Origin: Akkermansiaceae bacterium
GTDB lineage: Bacteria; Verrucomicrobiota; Verrucomicrobiia; Verrucomicrobiales; Akkermansiaceae
Assembly (NCBI GenBank): GCA_021733795.1
Contig: JAIPKB010000025.1
Location: 1-39,183 of the forward strand
Direction: 5' to 3'
Length of the DNA stretch: 39,183 nucleotides
Of this stretch, positions 30,083 to 37,541 are shown in pieces; position 1 is the stretch's first letter, and each line of letters opens with the position of its first letter. The translations under genes and the position numbers were made by a program. The notes under the pieces were generated by a model. That model was not told the origin of the DNA. It worked only from the letters and a program-made list of their open reading frames with translations, and did not search any database.

Positions 30083-30391
30083 GAGCCACTGGAACTGATG
30101 GTGGCGATGACCGTGAATAGACCTCGCCCTGAAGATTCTTCAGAAGATTCAGCTTGTGGAGGATCTGGGGAAGTGCTAGAGGTTCCCCCAGTCATGCAGG
30201 CGACCCCTTTCAGCCCCTGTCCGATGCCCCGGACGGTCCAAAAACCGTCCGATGATGAATATTCACCGGATTCGGACGCTGAAAACCGGCCAAATGTGGC
30301 CGCCCAGTCCCTTTCCCGGTCGAACGGTGAGGCCAGGAATGTCCATGCTTTGTCAGCACAGGATGTGGACAACGCAAGGGCAAAAGGGGTG

Positions 30392-31117
30392 GGTGTAGCT
30401 TACTACGGTTATCGTTGGTACGACCCGCTAACCGGCAGGTCGCCATCCAGGGATCCCATCGGTGAAGCGGGAGGTTCAAATTTGTATTGCATCACACGCA
30501 ACGCCGTGACCAATCGGACAGACTTGTTAGGTCTGTATACTATCGGACCGGCAATCAAGAAAGATTGGATTGATAGAGTTAAGCTAACTCTAACGAGCCC
30601 ATTGGTAGGAATTATTGGCAATAAAATTTACAATGATGTCTACTGGTATTCCGATAACGATGATTACATAGTTGAAGATCCTCGTCACGAAGTGGGTGTC
30701 AGAGCGAAGCTTGATGAAAGATACGTGCAAATATGCGCGAAGAAGCATCCAAGGGACGGCACTTGGAAAACCATTTCCGTTGATCCAGGAGAAACGGTTA
30801 GTTTGTATCTTTGGCCTGAATACCCAGGCATGCTTGCTAGAATCGAAACGGCTGACTTTTGGCTTGGTAAAAGCGATCAAGTAGTCGCGGTTAGTGGTAC
30901 TTTTGACTGTTGCTTTGGAAAAGCCTTCCTTAGACCGAAAATTGCAAACCGTCATGTTGTTTGGGATTGGAAAGATGTCATTGACGCTAATGTGACCCAT
31001 GCACTGAAAGGGCAAGACTTAAAGCAGATTATTGGGGAATCACTCGTGTGGTGGTTCGAGGTTTGGACCACCATAGAGTATAAAATCACTGTTACATTTG
31101 TAGATCGGAGACCATGA
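30392..31117 (+). CDS. Second orphan RHS tip with unknown toxin domain
   Basis: The C-terminal end of an RHS toxin, detached from its repeats. The core begins GVAYYGYRWYDPLTGRSPSR and DPIGEAGGSNLY, ending near TDLLGLY. The following AT-rich tip of about 190 residues is not one I recognise; it includes NDVYWYSDNDDYIVEDPRHE, a Cys pair in TFDCCFG, and WWFEVWTTIEYKITVTFV, which suggests a beta-rich domain. The frame remains open to 30098, but that sequence has no RHS features. No start codon with a binding site is seen at the core boundary. The stop overlaps the start of the next gene by 4 nt, tying tip and putative immunity gene together. Confidence 0.7.
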   Translation, partial: GVAYYGYRWYDPLTGRSPSRDPIGEAGGSNLYCITRNAVTNRTDLLGLYTIGPAIKKDWIDRVKLTLTSPLVGIIGNKIYNDVYWYSDNDDYIVEDPRHEVGVRAKLDERYVQICAKKHPRDGTWKTISVDPGETVSLYLWPEYPGMLARIETADFWLGKSDQVVAVSGTFDCCFGKAFLRPKIANRHVVWDWKDVIDANVTHALKGQDLKQIIGESLVWWFEVWTTIEYKITVTFVDRRP

Positions 31118-31644
31118 AGACCGTAGTTAATTTGTTGTGTGTACTGTCATTAGTTGCCAATGGTATATTGGCCTTCTGTGTGGTTGCCCTATGCAAACCT
31201 CACCCGACGACTTCGTTGGTTTCTCCGCAAACTGCAAAAACGCAAGCTCAGATGATTGCCTTAAGCCTTTCACAAAACCCCATAGTCGCTGAAAACAGCC
31301 ATCTTGGGTGGTTAGTTTTTGAAACATCAGTTGAGAAGATGCGCGAGATAGCCGCAAGGCACGGTGTTACGCTAATATGTTGGGATACAAAGGCAGATCT
31401 GGTGAACTCTGTAGGGAATGAAGGTTCTACACATGACCAAGTTCGTCCGTATTTGGAACCTGATGTGGTTCTTCCAAGCCGCCTCTTTTCGGCATCTATG
31501 TTTCACGGTTATAGGCACCGAAAATTCTATCTTATGGAAATACCCAATGCGTCTACCGAGCGCCTGTCACTCTTACAAATAGCCTTCTTCCCAGATGACG
31601 AAAATGGTGATGGACATGGGATGGCAATCGCATACGGAATCTAA
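31114..31644 (+). CDS. Putative immunity protein for the second RHS tip (membrane-anchored)
   Basis: A 176-aa protein of unknown family. A hydrophobic N-terminal segment (residues about 5-27, LLCVLSLVANGILAFCVVAL) is a signal anchor or uncleaved signal peptide, leaving the rest outside the inner membrane. The body has EKMREIAARHGVTLICWDTK and an acidic end (FPDDENGDGHG). Its ATG overlaps the RHS-tip stop, which is the usual toxin-immunity arrangement. Low GC matches the tip. The stop is followed by the same AAGTGTTAAAG motif as the other cassette. Immunity is inferred from position only. Confidence 0.55.
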   Translation: MKTVVNLLCVLSLVANGILAFCVVALCKPHPTTSLVSPQTAKTQAQMIALSLSQNPIVAENSHLGWLVFETSVEKMREIAARHGVTLICWDTKADLVNSVGNEGSTHDQVRPYLEPDVVLPSRLFSASMFHGYRHRKFYLMEIPNASTERLSLLQIAFFPDDENGDGHGMAIAYGI

Positions 31645-31789
31645 GTGTTAAAGTCCGAATTGTCATCGATGGTGCCAGCCAAAGCCCTGAGAGGCGGGGA
31701 TGGCGTTCGCAGAAACAGAACCGAGCGGCGCGAGATAGCCTGCCCGCAAGCAGCCCGGAGGCTCGTCCTTGGAGCATGATGGTTGGAAA

Positions 31790-32185
31790 TCCGCCCCGGC
31801 GTGGCAACGCTACGCGACCCGGCTCGAAGGCGCGCAGGGCGGGCAGGTGGTTGCGGTTGAGGTGGCCGGCGAGTTCACGCATGAACTTGAGCCGGCGCTT
31901 GCTGGAGAGGTTCTTGAAGTAGCTGCCGTGGGTTAGCTCCGGGCAGGTGGGAATGCCGTGTGTCTGGAGGAAGTCGCGTCCGGTTTTGGAGGAGTGGAGA
32001 ACGCGCAGGACGCAGAGGGTGGCAAAGGTCAGGTCGTCGAGGGTTTGGCATTTGCGGGTGATGCCGGCGCTTTTCACAATGGCGCGGATGGGGGCGAAAA
32101 GCTCGTCATTGGGAAGCCGCCCGGAAGCATCCTCGGGGGTGGCAACGGGGGCAGGTGGCGGGGTGGTTTCGGCGGTGTTTGACAT
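31790..32185 (-). pseudogene. N-terminal remnant of a DDE transposase
   Basis: About 125 residues from the ATG at 32185 resemble the N-terminus of an IS4-like transposase: DDLTFATLCVLRVLHSSKTG, then FLQTHGIP, CPELTHGSYFKNLSSKRRL and LRAFEPG. The expected catalytic DDE part is absent; after about 31800 the translation becomes unrelated and runs into the flanking gene. The element is therefore truncated. The family assignment is tentative. Confidence 0.55.
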
Positions 32186-32370
32186 GCCTCGTTTGTTGGC
32201 GTAAAGCATTGGAAAGTCAATACATTACGCGCATTATCGGGCGGAATCCCCCCCTTCGCCGGTCATTCCGGCAGGTCGCAAAACCGCCATCGAACGCATC
32301 AAAACCGACTTCCTCCCCGCCACAGAACTTAATTCTTGCGAAACTGTGAAACCGTGGTACACATAAAGCC

Positions 32371-32619
32371 ATGAAAAACATCACCCTCGCCCTCGATGAG
32401 GAAACCTACCGCAAGGCGCGCATCGCCGCCGCCCGGCGCGACGCGTCTGTCTCCTCACTTGTCAAACAATACCTCCTGACTCTAGCGGCCACTGAGACCA
32501 CCACCCAAAAGCCCGCGCATGAACTGGACACTTTGCTCGCCGAGATTGCCAGTCGTCACCCCGGCTTCACGTGCCGCGACAATTTGCCCCGCGAAGCCCT
32601 CTACGAAAACCGCCGCTAA
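32371..32619 (+). CDS. vapB: VapB-type antitoxin (ribbon-helix-helix)
   Basis: An 82-aa antitoxin with a textbook RHH start, KNITLALDEETYRKARIAA, whose first strand binds DNA and whose helices dimerise. The C-terminal tail (PGFTCRDNLPREALYENRR) would wrap the toxin. The stop codon overlaps the toxin ATG by one base (TAATG). Upstream, GTGGTACAC at 32354-32362 may be part of a promoter or operator, but no strong -35/-10 pair is seen. Together with vapC it forms a complete-looking module, apart from the C-terminal change in the toxin. Confidence 0.85.
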   Translation: MKNITLALDEETYRKARIAAARRDASVSSLVKQYLLTLAATETTTQKPAHELDTLLAEIASRHPGFTCRDNLPREALYENRR

Positions 32620-33155
32620 TGACCTTCGTCGATACCAACATCCTCCTCTATGCGATCTCAACACAGCCAGATGAGGCGGGAAAATGCCAGAAAGCCAAAG
32701 CGATCCTGAGCGACGCCGACCTCACGCTCTCGGTCCAGGTGCTACAGGAATTTTACGTTCAGGCCACCCGCCCCACCCGCTCCGATCCCTTGACCCACCA
32801 AGAGGCCACCGCGCTCATCCAATACTGGCTCCGCCACCGCATCGTCCCACTCACCGTGCAAGTCATGCAGGATGCCCTCGACATCAAAAAACGCTACCAA
32901 ACTTCCTATTGGGATGCCGCCATCCTCGCCGCCGCCGCCTCCGCAGGCTGTTCCGAACTCCTGTCCGAAGACCTCAATCCCGGGCAAAGCTACGACTCCG
33001 TCAGAAGGACAACGCCTTCAACCGCGAGGAAGTCACGGAAAGGTCCGGACTTCGTCGGCGGTCGGCAGCAAGCCGATGAGGTCGAGGTGGACGCGGCGGA
33101 GAAACATCGGGTCATCCAACGGCGCGGGCTGCGGCAGGTTTTTTCCGTGAGGTAG
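32619..33155 (+). CDS. vapC: VapC-type PIN ribonuclease with altered C-terminus
   Basis: A 178-aa PIN-domain toxin. The catalytic acids are Asp5 in TFVDTNILLY, Glu44 in LQEFY, Asp99 in YWDAAI and Asp118 in SEDLNPGQSY. VapC proteins of this type normally end about ten residues after SEDLNPGQSYDGV, near residue 135; here a probable one-base loss after codon 128 makes the frame run about 45 residues into an antisense DUF1549 remnant. The catalytic core is intact, so activity is likely, but the tail could affect stability or antitoxin binding. In another reading the frame would continue VxxDNAFNREE. The substrate RNA is unknown. Confidence 0.8.
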   Translation: MTFVDTNILLYAISTQPDEAGKCQKAKAILSDADLTLSVQVLQEFYVQATRPTRSDPLTHQEATALIQYWLRHRIVPLTVQVMQDALDIKKRYQTSYWDAAILAAAASAGCSELLSEDLNPGQSYDSVRRTTPSTARKSRKGPDFVGGRQQADEVEVDAAEKHRVIQRRGLRQVFSVR

Positions 33156-33205
33156 TGGTCGATGATCCGGTCGATGGGATTCTCCGGCCGACGATTTGGC
33201 CATAT
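33030..33205 (-). pseudogene. DUF1549 (PSCyt2) gene remnant
   Basis: The minus strand encodes ENPIDRIIDHYLTEK and, one base out of frame, LPQPAPLDDPMFLRRVHLDL and IGLLPTADEVRTF. This is the N-terminal signature of DUF1549 proteins, which in Planctomycetes and Verrucomicrobia are long secreted proteins often next to DUF1501. Only about 50 residues remain, with one frameshift in an A run near 33140. Confidence 0.7.
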
Positions 33206-33252
33206 TGCGGGTTGCAATCCCCGCCGGGCTGTATGACAAATTGCGTCCTGCC

Positions 33253-33651
33253 ATGCTCCAGACCGGAATCATCAATCCCCACGTGCTCGACCTCGTCGCA
33301 CGCATCCGCCACACCAATACGCTGGTCATTTCCGACTGGGCCTTCCCCTTCTGGCCTCAGATCGAAACGGTCGACCTCTCGCTCATCAAGGGCCTGCCGA
33401 CCGTTCTCGACGTCCTTGAGGCCCTCAAGCCGAACTTCAAGATCGGTAAAATCTGGCAAGCCGAGGAGTTCCTCGCCACCAACCCGGACGAGACCATCAA
33501 GCGCTTCGACCGCTGTTTCGCCGGGATTCCCGACCTCGTCGTCGAGCGCCTCCCCCACCTGACCTTCAAGATCATGGTCCCGAACGCCATCGGCCTGATC
33601 CGCACGGGTGACCCGACCGCCTATGGCAACCTCATTCTCGAATCCGTTTAG
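33253..33651 (+). CDS. RbsD/FucU family sugar pyranase/mutarotase
   Basis: A 132-aa enzyme of the RbsD/FucU family, which interconverts ring forms or anomers of a sugar in the cytosol. From the ATG at 33253 the sequence matches the family: MLQTGIINP, then His20 and Asp28 in RHTNTLVISDW (the same positions as in RbsD), VDLSLIKGLPTVLDVL and IRTGDPTAYGNLIL at the end. The C-terminal pattern is closer to RbsD than to FucU. An in-frame TTG at 33196 adds 19 unrelated residues. It is followed after 3 nt by the epimerase gene, heading a short operon. The sugar substrate is not evident. Confidence 0.85.
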   Translation: MLQTGIINPHVLDLVARIRHTNTLVISDWAFPFWPQIETVDLSLIKGLPTVLDVLEALKPNFKIGKIWQAEEFLATNPDETIKRFDRCFAGIPDLVVERLPHLTFKIMVPNAIGLIRTGDPTAYGNLILESV

Positions 33652-33654
33652 GCC

Positions 33655-34467
33655 ATGCACTCCGCCATCACCCTCTGCCAAGTGCCAGAGGCCGCCGCCG
33701 GCCCCTTCGTCTTTCACGAACCGCTGGATGTCGGTTTCCAAAAAGCTGCGGATCTCGGCTACGATGCCGTCGAACTGTTCCTCCCTGGTCCAGATGCCGT
33801 CCCGATCGCCGAGATCACGACCCTCCAGGAAAAACACTCTCTCAAGATCGCCGCCGTCGGCACCGGTGCGGGCATGGTCAAACACGGACTCTCGCTCACC
33901 GACCCGGATCCCGCCCAACGCGCGAAAGCCCTCGAGTTCCTCCTCGGGATGATCAACTTCGGCGGTCAACTCGGTGCTCCCGCCATCCTGGGTTCGATGC
34001 AGGGCAAGTGGGGCGGCGACGTCTCCCGAGAGCAGGCCCTCGAATGGCTCGCCGAAGCTCTCACCGAGGCCGGAGAGGCCGCCGCCAAACACGAGGTACC
34101 CTTCATTTACGAACCACTCAACCGCTACGAGACCAACCTGATCAACCGCCTCGCCGATGGCGCCGACTGGATCGACTCCGCGAACCTCAGTCACATCGTC
34201 CTCCTCGCCGACATGTTCCACATGAACATCGAGGAAGTGGATATCGCCCAGGCCATGCACGATGGTGGCCGCCACCTCGGCCACGTTCACTTTGCCGATT
34301 CCAACCGCCGCGCCATGGGCTTCGGCCACACTGATCCCGCTCCAGTGATCCGCGCCCTGCATGACATCGGCTACGTGGGTTACCTCTCCGCCGAGGTCTT
34401 CCCGCTGCCGGATGCAGACACCGCCGCCAACCAGACCATTCAATCCATCAAGTCCCTGCTTTCATGA
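33655..34467 (+). CDS. Sugar phosphate isomerase/epimerase (xylose isomerase-like TIM barrel)
   Basis: A 270-aa TIM-barrel protein of the AP-endonuclease-2/xylose-isomerase-like family, typical of ketose 3-epimerases and related sugar isomerases. The metal ligands are Glu153 (YEPLNRYE), Asp186 (LADMFHMN, with His189), His212 (HVHFADS) and Glu247 (SAEVFPLP), the usual set. It is 3 nt downstream of the RbsD-like gene and overlaps the next gene by 4 nt (ATGA), so the three form an operon for sugar conversion. The exact substrate cannot be told; families with these motifs act on D-psicose, L-ribulose and similar ketoses. Confidence 0.85.
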   Translation: MHSAITLCQVPEAAAGPFVFHEPLDVGFQKAADLGYDAVELFLPGPDAVPIAEITTLQEKHSLKIAAVGTGAGMVKHGLSLTDPDPAQRAKALEFLLGMINFGGQLGAPAILGSMQGKWGGDVSREQALEWLAEALTEAGEAAAKHEVPFIYEPLNRYETNLINRLADGADWIDSANLSHIVLLADMFHMNIEEVDIAQAMHDGGRHLGHVHFADSNRRAMGFGHTDPAPVIRALHDIGYVGYLSAEVFPLPDADTAANQTIQSIKSLLS

Positions 34468-35402
34468 AAACCCGACCACTTGGCAAAACCGGCATCGACC
34501 TGCCGATCCTCTCGTTCGGTGCCTCGTCATTGGGCGCCGAGTTCCGTTCGATCTCGCTCGACGAGGCCATGCTGTCCACCAAGACGGCCCTCGATCTTGG
34601 CATGAACTTCATCGACACCTCGCCGTTCTACGGCCGTGGCATGTCGGAAATCATGCTCGGTCTCGGACTCAAGGGCGTCCCGCGCGATTCCTACCTGCTC
34701 GGCACCAAGTTCGGCCGCTACTCCGACGAGCACTTCGATTTCTCCGCCAAACGCGTCGCCGAATCCCTCCACGTTTCGCTCCAGCGGCTCAAGACCGACC
34801 ACCTCGACATCATCCTCGTCCACGACCCGGAGTTCGTGCCGCTACCGCAGATTTGGGAGGAAACCGTGCCCGCCCTGCTCAAGGCCAAGGAGCAGGGCAA
34901 GGTCCGCGCCGTCGGCTTCTCCTGCTACCCGCTCAAGACCTTCAACACCATTCTCGACCACGTCGAGGACCAGATCGACTGCGTCCTGGGCTACAACCGC
35001 TACACCCTGCAGAACACCAGCTTCGTCACCGAGATCCTCCCGCGCCTCGAAACCAAGGGCATCGGCGCCATGAATGCCGGCCCCTTCTCCGCCCGCCTCC
35101 TCACCAATGCCGAACTCCCCGACTGGCTCAAGGAACCCGCAGAAGTGAAAGCCGCCGCCCGCGCCGCGGCCAAACACTGCGCCGACCGCGGAGTCGACAT
35201 CGCCCAGCTCGCCCTCCAGTTCGCTTGCGCATACGAAGGCTTCGCCACCACCATCGCCGGCTCCGCCAACCCCGCCAATATCCGCAAGTGGGCCGCATGG
35301 CTCGCCGCACCGATCGACCGCGATCTCCTCGCCGAAGTCCAGGCCATCTTCGCCCCCGTCCACAACATCGGCCACCAAGAAGGCCTCCCCGCAAACAACT
35401 GA
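34464..35402 (+). CDS. Aldo/keto reductase (L-galactose/D-threo-aldose dehydrogenase-like)
   Basis: A 312-aa NAD(P)-dependent aldo/keto reductase. The catalytic tetrad is visible: Asp51 and Tyr56 (FIDTSPFYG), Lys82 (GTKFGRY) and His120 (LVHDPE). The overall pattern, beginning RPLGKTGIDLPILSFGASSLG, resembles L-galactose dehydrogenase and D-threo-aldose 1-dehydrogenase, which oxidise the C1 of sugars such as L-galactose or L-fucose. It overlaps the epimerase gene by 4 nt, so it is part of the same operon. In an oxidative sugar pathway it would make a lactone. The specific sugar is inferred from family resemblance and from the GH95 gene 10 kb away, and is not certain. Confidence 0.85.
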   Translation: MKTRPLGKTGIDLPILSFGASSLGAEFRSISLDEAMLSTKTALDLGMNFIDTSPFYGRGMSEIMLGLGLKGVPRDSYLLGTKFGRYSDEHFDFSAKRVAESLHVSLQRLKTDHLDIILVHDPEFVPLPQIWEETVPALLKAKEQGKVRAVGFSCYPLKTFNTILDHVEDQIDCVLGYNRYTLQNTSFVTEILPRLETKGIGAMNAGPFSARLLTNAELPDWLKEPAEVKAAARAAAKHCADRGVDIAQLALQFACAYEGFATTIAGSANPANIRKWAAWLAAPIDRDLLAEVQAIFAPVHNIGHQEGLPANN

Positions 35403-35571
35403 CCGTGGCGGCAACCGAGCGAAGCGAGATGGAGCGACAAACTTTTCTTCTCTAACCTCGCTCAAATTCCATCCGCCATGCCCACCTCTTCCTCTTCACC
35501 CTGCTCACTCGGCCCACCCCCATCGAGTTTGGAACTGAGAGTTCAAAGTTTCCCCCTCTCCGTACACTTCC
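35403..35571. other. Gap between aldo/keto reductase and dehydrogenase genes
   Basis: 169 nt without a gene. It begins with a partial GTGGCGGC element. It may hold a promoter for the dehydrogenase; I see no clear boxes. Confidence 0.5.
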
Positions 35572-36606
35572 ATGCAAGCCATCGAATTCACCGCGCCCGA
35601 ATCCATCTCCGTCATCGACCTGCCGGACGCCCCCCAACCCGGCCCCGGCGAAGCCGTCGTCCGCACCCACCGCATGGGCATCTGCGGCACCGACCTCTCC
35701 TGCTACCTCGGCAAGTTTCCCTTCTTCGCCTACCCGCGCACCCCCGGTCACGAACTCGGTCTTGAAGTCGTCGCCGTCGGCACAGGTGTCACCCACGTCA
35801 AACCCGGCGACAAATGCTCGCTGGAACCCTACGTCAACGACCCCGAAAGCGTCCCCTCCAAAAAGGGCTTCTCAAACTGCTGTCCCAGCGTCCAGGTCAT
35901 CGGCGTCCACAACAGCGGAGGCCTCCGCAAGGGCACCTTCACCGTCCCCGCCCGCAAGCTCCACCCCGGCAACGACCTCTCCTACGATCAACTCGCGCTC
36001 GTCGAAACCCTCGCCATCGGCTACCACGCCGTGCAGCGCGGCAACCCGCAAGCCGGTGAAACCGTCCTCGTCATCGGTGCCGGCCCCATCGGGCTCGCCT
36101 GCCTCGAGTTCCTCAAACTCATGGACGGCGTCAAGGTCGTCGTCATGGACATCGTCCCGGGCCGCCTGGACTTCTGCGCCAAACACCTCGGCATCACCCA
36201 CGGCATCCGGTTCAAACCCGACGGCTCCCACCTCGCCGAGCTCGAGAAGCTCACCGACGGCAACCTCGCCGACGTCATCATCGACGCCACCGGCAACCCC
36301 AAGTCGATGTCCACCTGCTTCGACTACGCCGCCTTCACCGGCCGCGTCGTCTACGTCGGCATCACCACCACCGACCTCACTTTTCCCCACGCCCCGGTCT
36401 TCCACCGCCGCGAGCTCACCTTGCTCGCATCGCGAAATGCCAAACCCGCCGACTTCGGAGCCATCATCGACCTCATCCGCGCCGGTAAGATCGACACCAA
36501 CGTCTGGATCACCCACCGCATCGGCTTCGACGAAGTCCCCGACAAGTTCGCCCAATTCACCGACCCCAACCTCGGTGCCATCAAAGCCATCATCGACGTC
36601 AACTAA
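35572..36606 (+). CDS. Zinc-type alcohol/sugar dehydrogenase (MDR family)
   Basis: A 344-aa medium-chain dehydrogenase. The catalytic zinc site shows Cys38 (GICGTD) and His60-Glu61 (PGHELG); the NAD-binding fold has VLVIGAGPIGLACLEF. The family's structural-zinc loop (CxxCxxC) is largely absent: the corresponding stretch EPYVNDPESVPSKKGFSNCC keeps only one Cys pair, so that zinc is probably missing, as in some sugar dehydrogenases. Codons and GC match the neighbours. It follows the aldo/keto reductase after 169 nt and converges on the second epimerase gene. It probably oxidises a hydroxyl of the same sugar derivative. Confidence 0.85.
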   Translation: MQAIEFTAPESISVIDLPDAPQPGPGEAVVRTHRMGICGTDLSCYLGKFPFFAYPRTPGHELGLEVVAVGTGVTHVKPGDKCSLEPYVNDPESVPSKKGFSNCCPSVQVIGVHNSGGLRKGTFTVPARKLHPGNDLSYDQLALVETLAIGYHAVQRGNPQAGETVLVIGAGPIGLACLEFLKLMDGVKVVVMDIVPGRLDFCAKHLGITHGIRFKPDGSHLAELEKLTDGNLADVIIDATGNPKSMSTCFDYAAFTGRVVYVGITTTDLTFPHAPVFHRRELTLLASRNAKPADFGAIIDLIRAGKIDTNVWITHRIGFDEVPDKFAQFTDPNLGAIKAIIDVN

Positions 36607-36631
36607 GCGTGGCGGTTCACCCATCAAGCGG

Positions 36632-37501
36632 CTATTTTTCCTCGGGAATCGCCAGCTCGGTTAGAGTCTGGCGCAGCCAGTGGAGCGATTTCTCAAGCAG
36701 CGGGCCGCCCTGGCCCTCGCACTCGATGCTGAGGTGGCCGGTGTAGCCGGTGTCCCGGAGGATCTCCAGACAACCACGGATGTTCCCGGCATTGGCTCCT
36801 TCACCCACCGAGCAATGGCTCAGGGCGATGCCGGTTTGCCCGCCGCGGGCGATGGCGGCGAGCGACTCGCTGACGTCCTTGACATGGACGTGGCTGATGC
36901 GATCCTTGAAGCGCTGGCAGAAGGCAACCGGGTCCTGGCCGGCGATGAAGCTGTTGCCGGTGTCGAAGTTGAGTTGGAGGAACGGGCTGTCCACAAAATC
37001 CAACATTTGCTCGAGCAGATCCGGCTTGGTGGTGAAGTAACCGTGCACCTCGATGTTGACAATGATCTCATAGGCCTCCGCCACCTCAATGATCTGGCGG
37101 TATTGTTGGCGCATCATCGCCATCGATTCCTCATCCGTCATCCCGGCGGGACGGTGCAGGCCATCGGTGGTGGCGATCCGGCCACAACCAGCGAGTTTCG
37201 CCCACGGAAAGGTCTTGAGCACATAGGGCAAGCCGTAGGCCGGACCATCCGGGCCCGACAGCGGAAATGCCGCGTCAACCTGGGAGAAACGGACCCCTTG
37301 GGCGGCCATCCGGCGGCCGAGCATCAGCGGATCCTGATAGAGCGCGACGTGCGGCTGATAGCCAAGGCCGTGGATCCAGGAAACGCCGTCGATGAGCCCG
37401 CATTCGATCCAATGGACATCGTTAGCCTGGGCCCAGTCGACGCAGTGCTGGAAGTCGGTGAAGGAGGTGTTGAAGGCGTCGGTGTGAAAAGAGATTTTCA
37501 T
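36632..37501 (-). CDS. Sugar phosphate isomerase/epimerase, second copy
   Basis: A 289-aa xylose-isomerase-like TIM-barrel protein. The ATG at 37501 gives the usual opening MKISFHTDAFN; longer upstream frames are unrelated. Metal ligands are Glu151 (NIEVHG), Asp180 (NFDTGN), the His of HVHVKD and the Glu of SIECEG. It is distinct from the copy at 33655 (different core motifs), so it is not a recent duplicate. It lies 40 nt after the ThuA-domain gene on the same strand, and that pairing recurs in this group of bacteria. Role: isomerising a sugar or sugar-derived ketone. Confidence 0.85.
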   Translation of the reverse strand: MKISFHTDAFNTSFTDFQHCVDWAQANDVHWIECGLIDGVSWIHGLGYQPHVALYQDPLMLGRRMAAQGVRFSQVDAAFPLSGPDGPAYGLPYVLKTFPWAKLAGCGRIATTDGLHRPAGMTDEESMAMMRQQYRQIIEVAEAYEIIVNIEVHGYFTTKPDLLEQMLDFVDSPFLQLNFDTGNSFIAGQDPVAFCQRFKDRISHVHVKDVSESLAAIARGGQTGIALSHCSVGEGANAGNIRGCLEILRDTGYTGHLSIECEGQGGPLLEKSLHWLRQTLTELAIPEEK

Positions 37502-37541
37502 GGGGTGGTTGGTTAGGGTGGGTCGTTGGGGGAATGACCGG

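Noticed and set aside
30098..30391. N-terminal part of the second RHS-tip frame
   Set aside because: No RHS resemblance before GVAYYGYRW; probably flanking DNA that happens to be open.
33112..34443. A 443-codon minus-strand frame over the RbsD-like and epimerase genes
   Set aside because: Its composition is the typical reverse reading of GC-rich codons, and the plus-strand genes are well supported.
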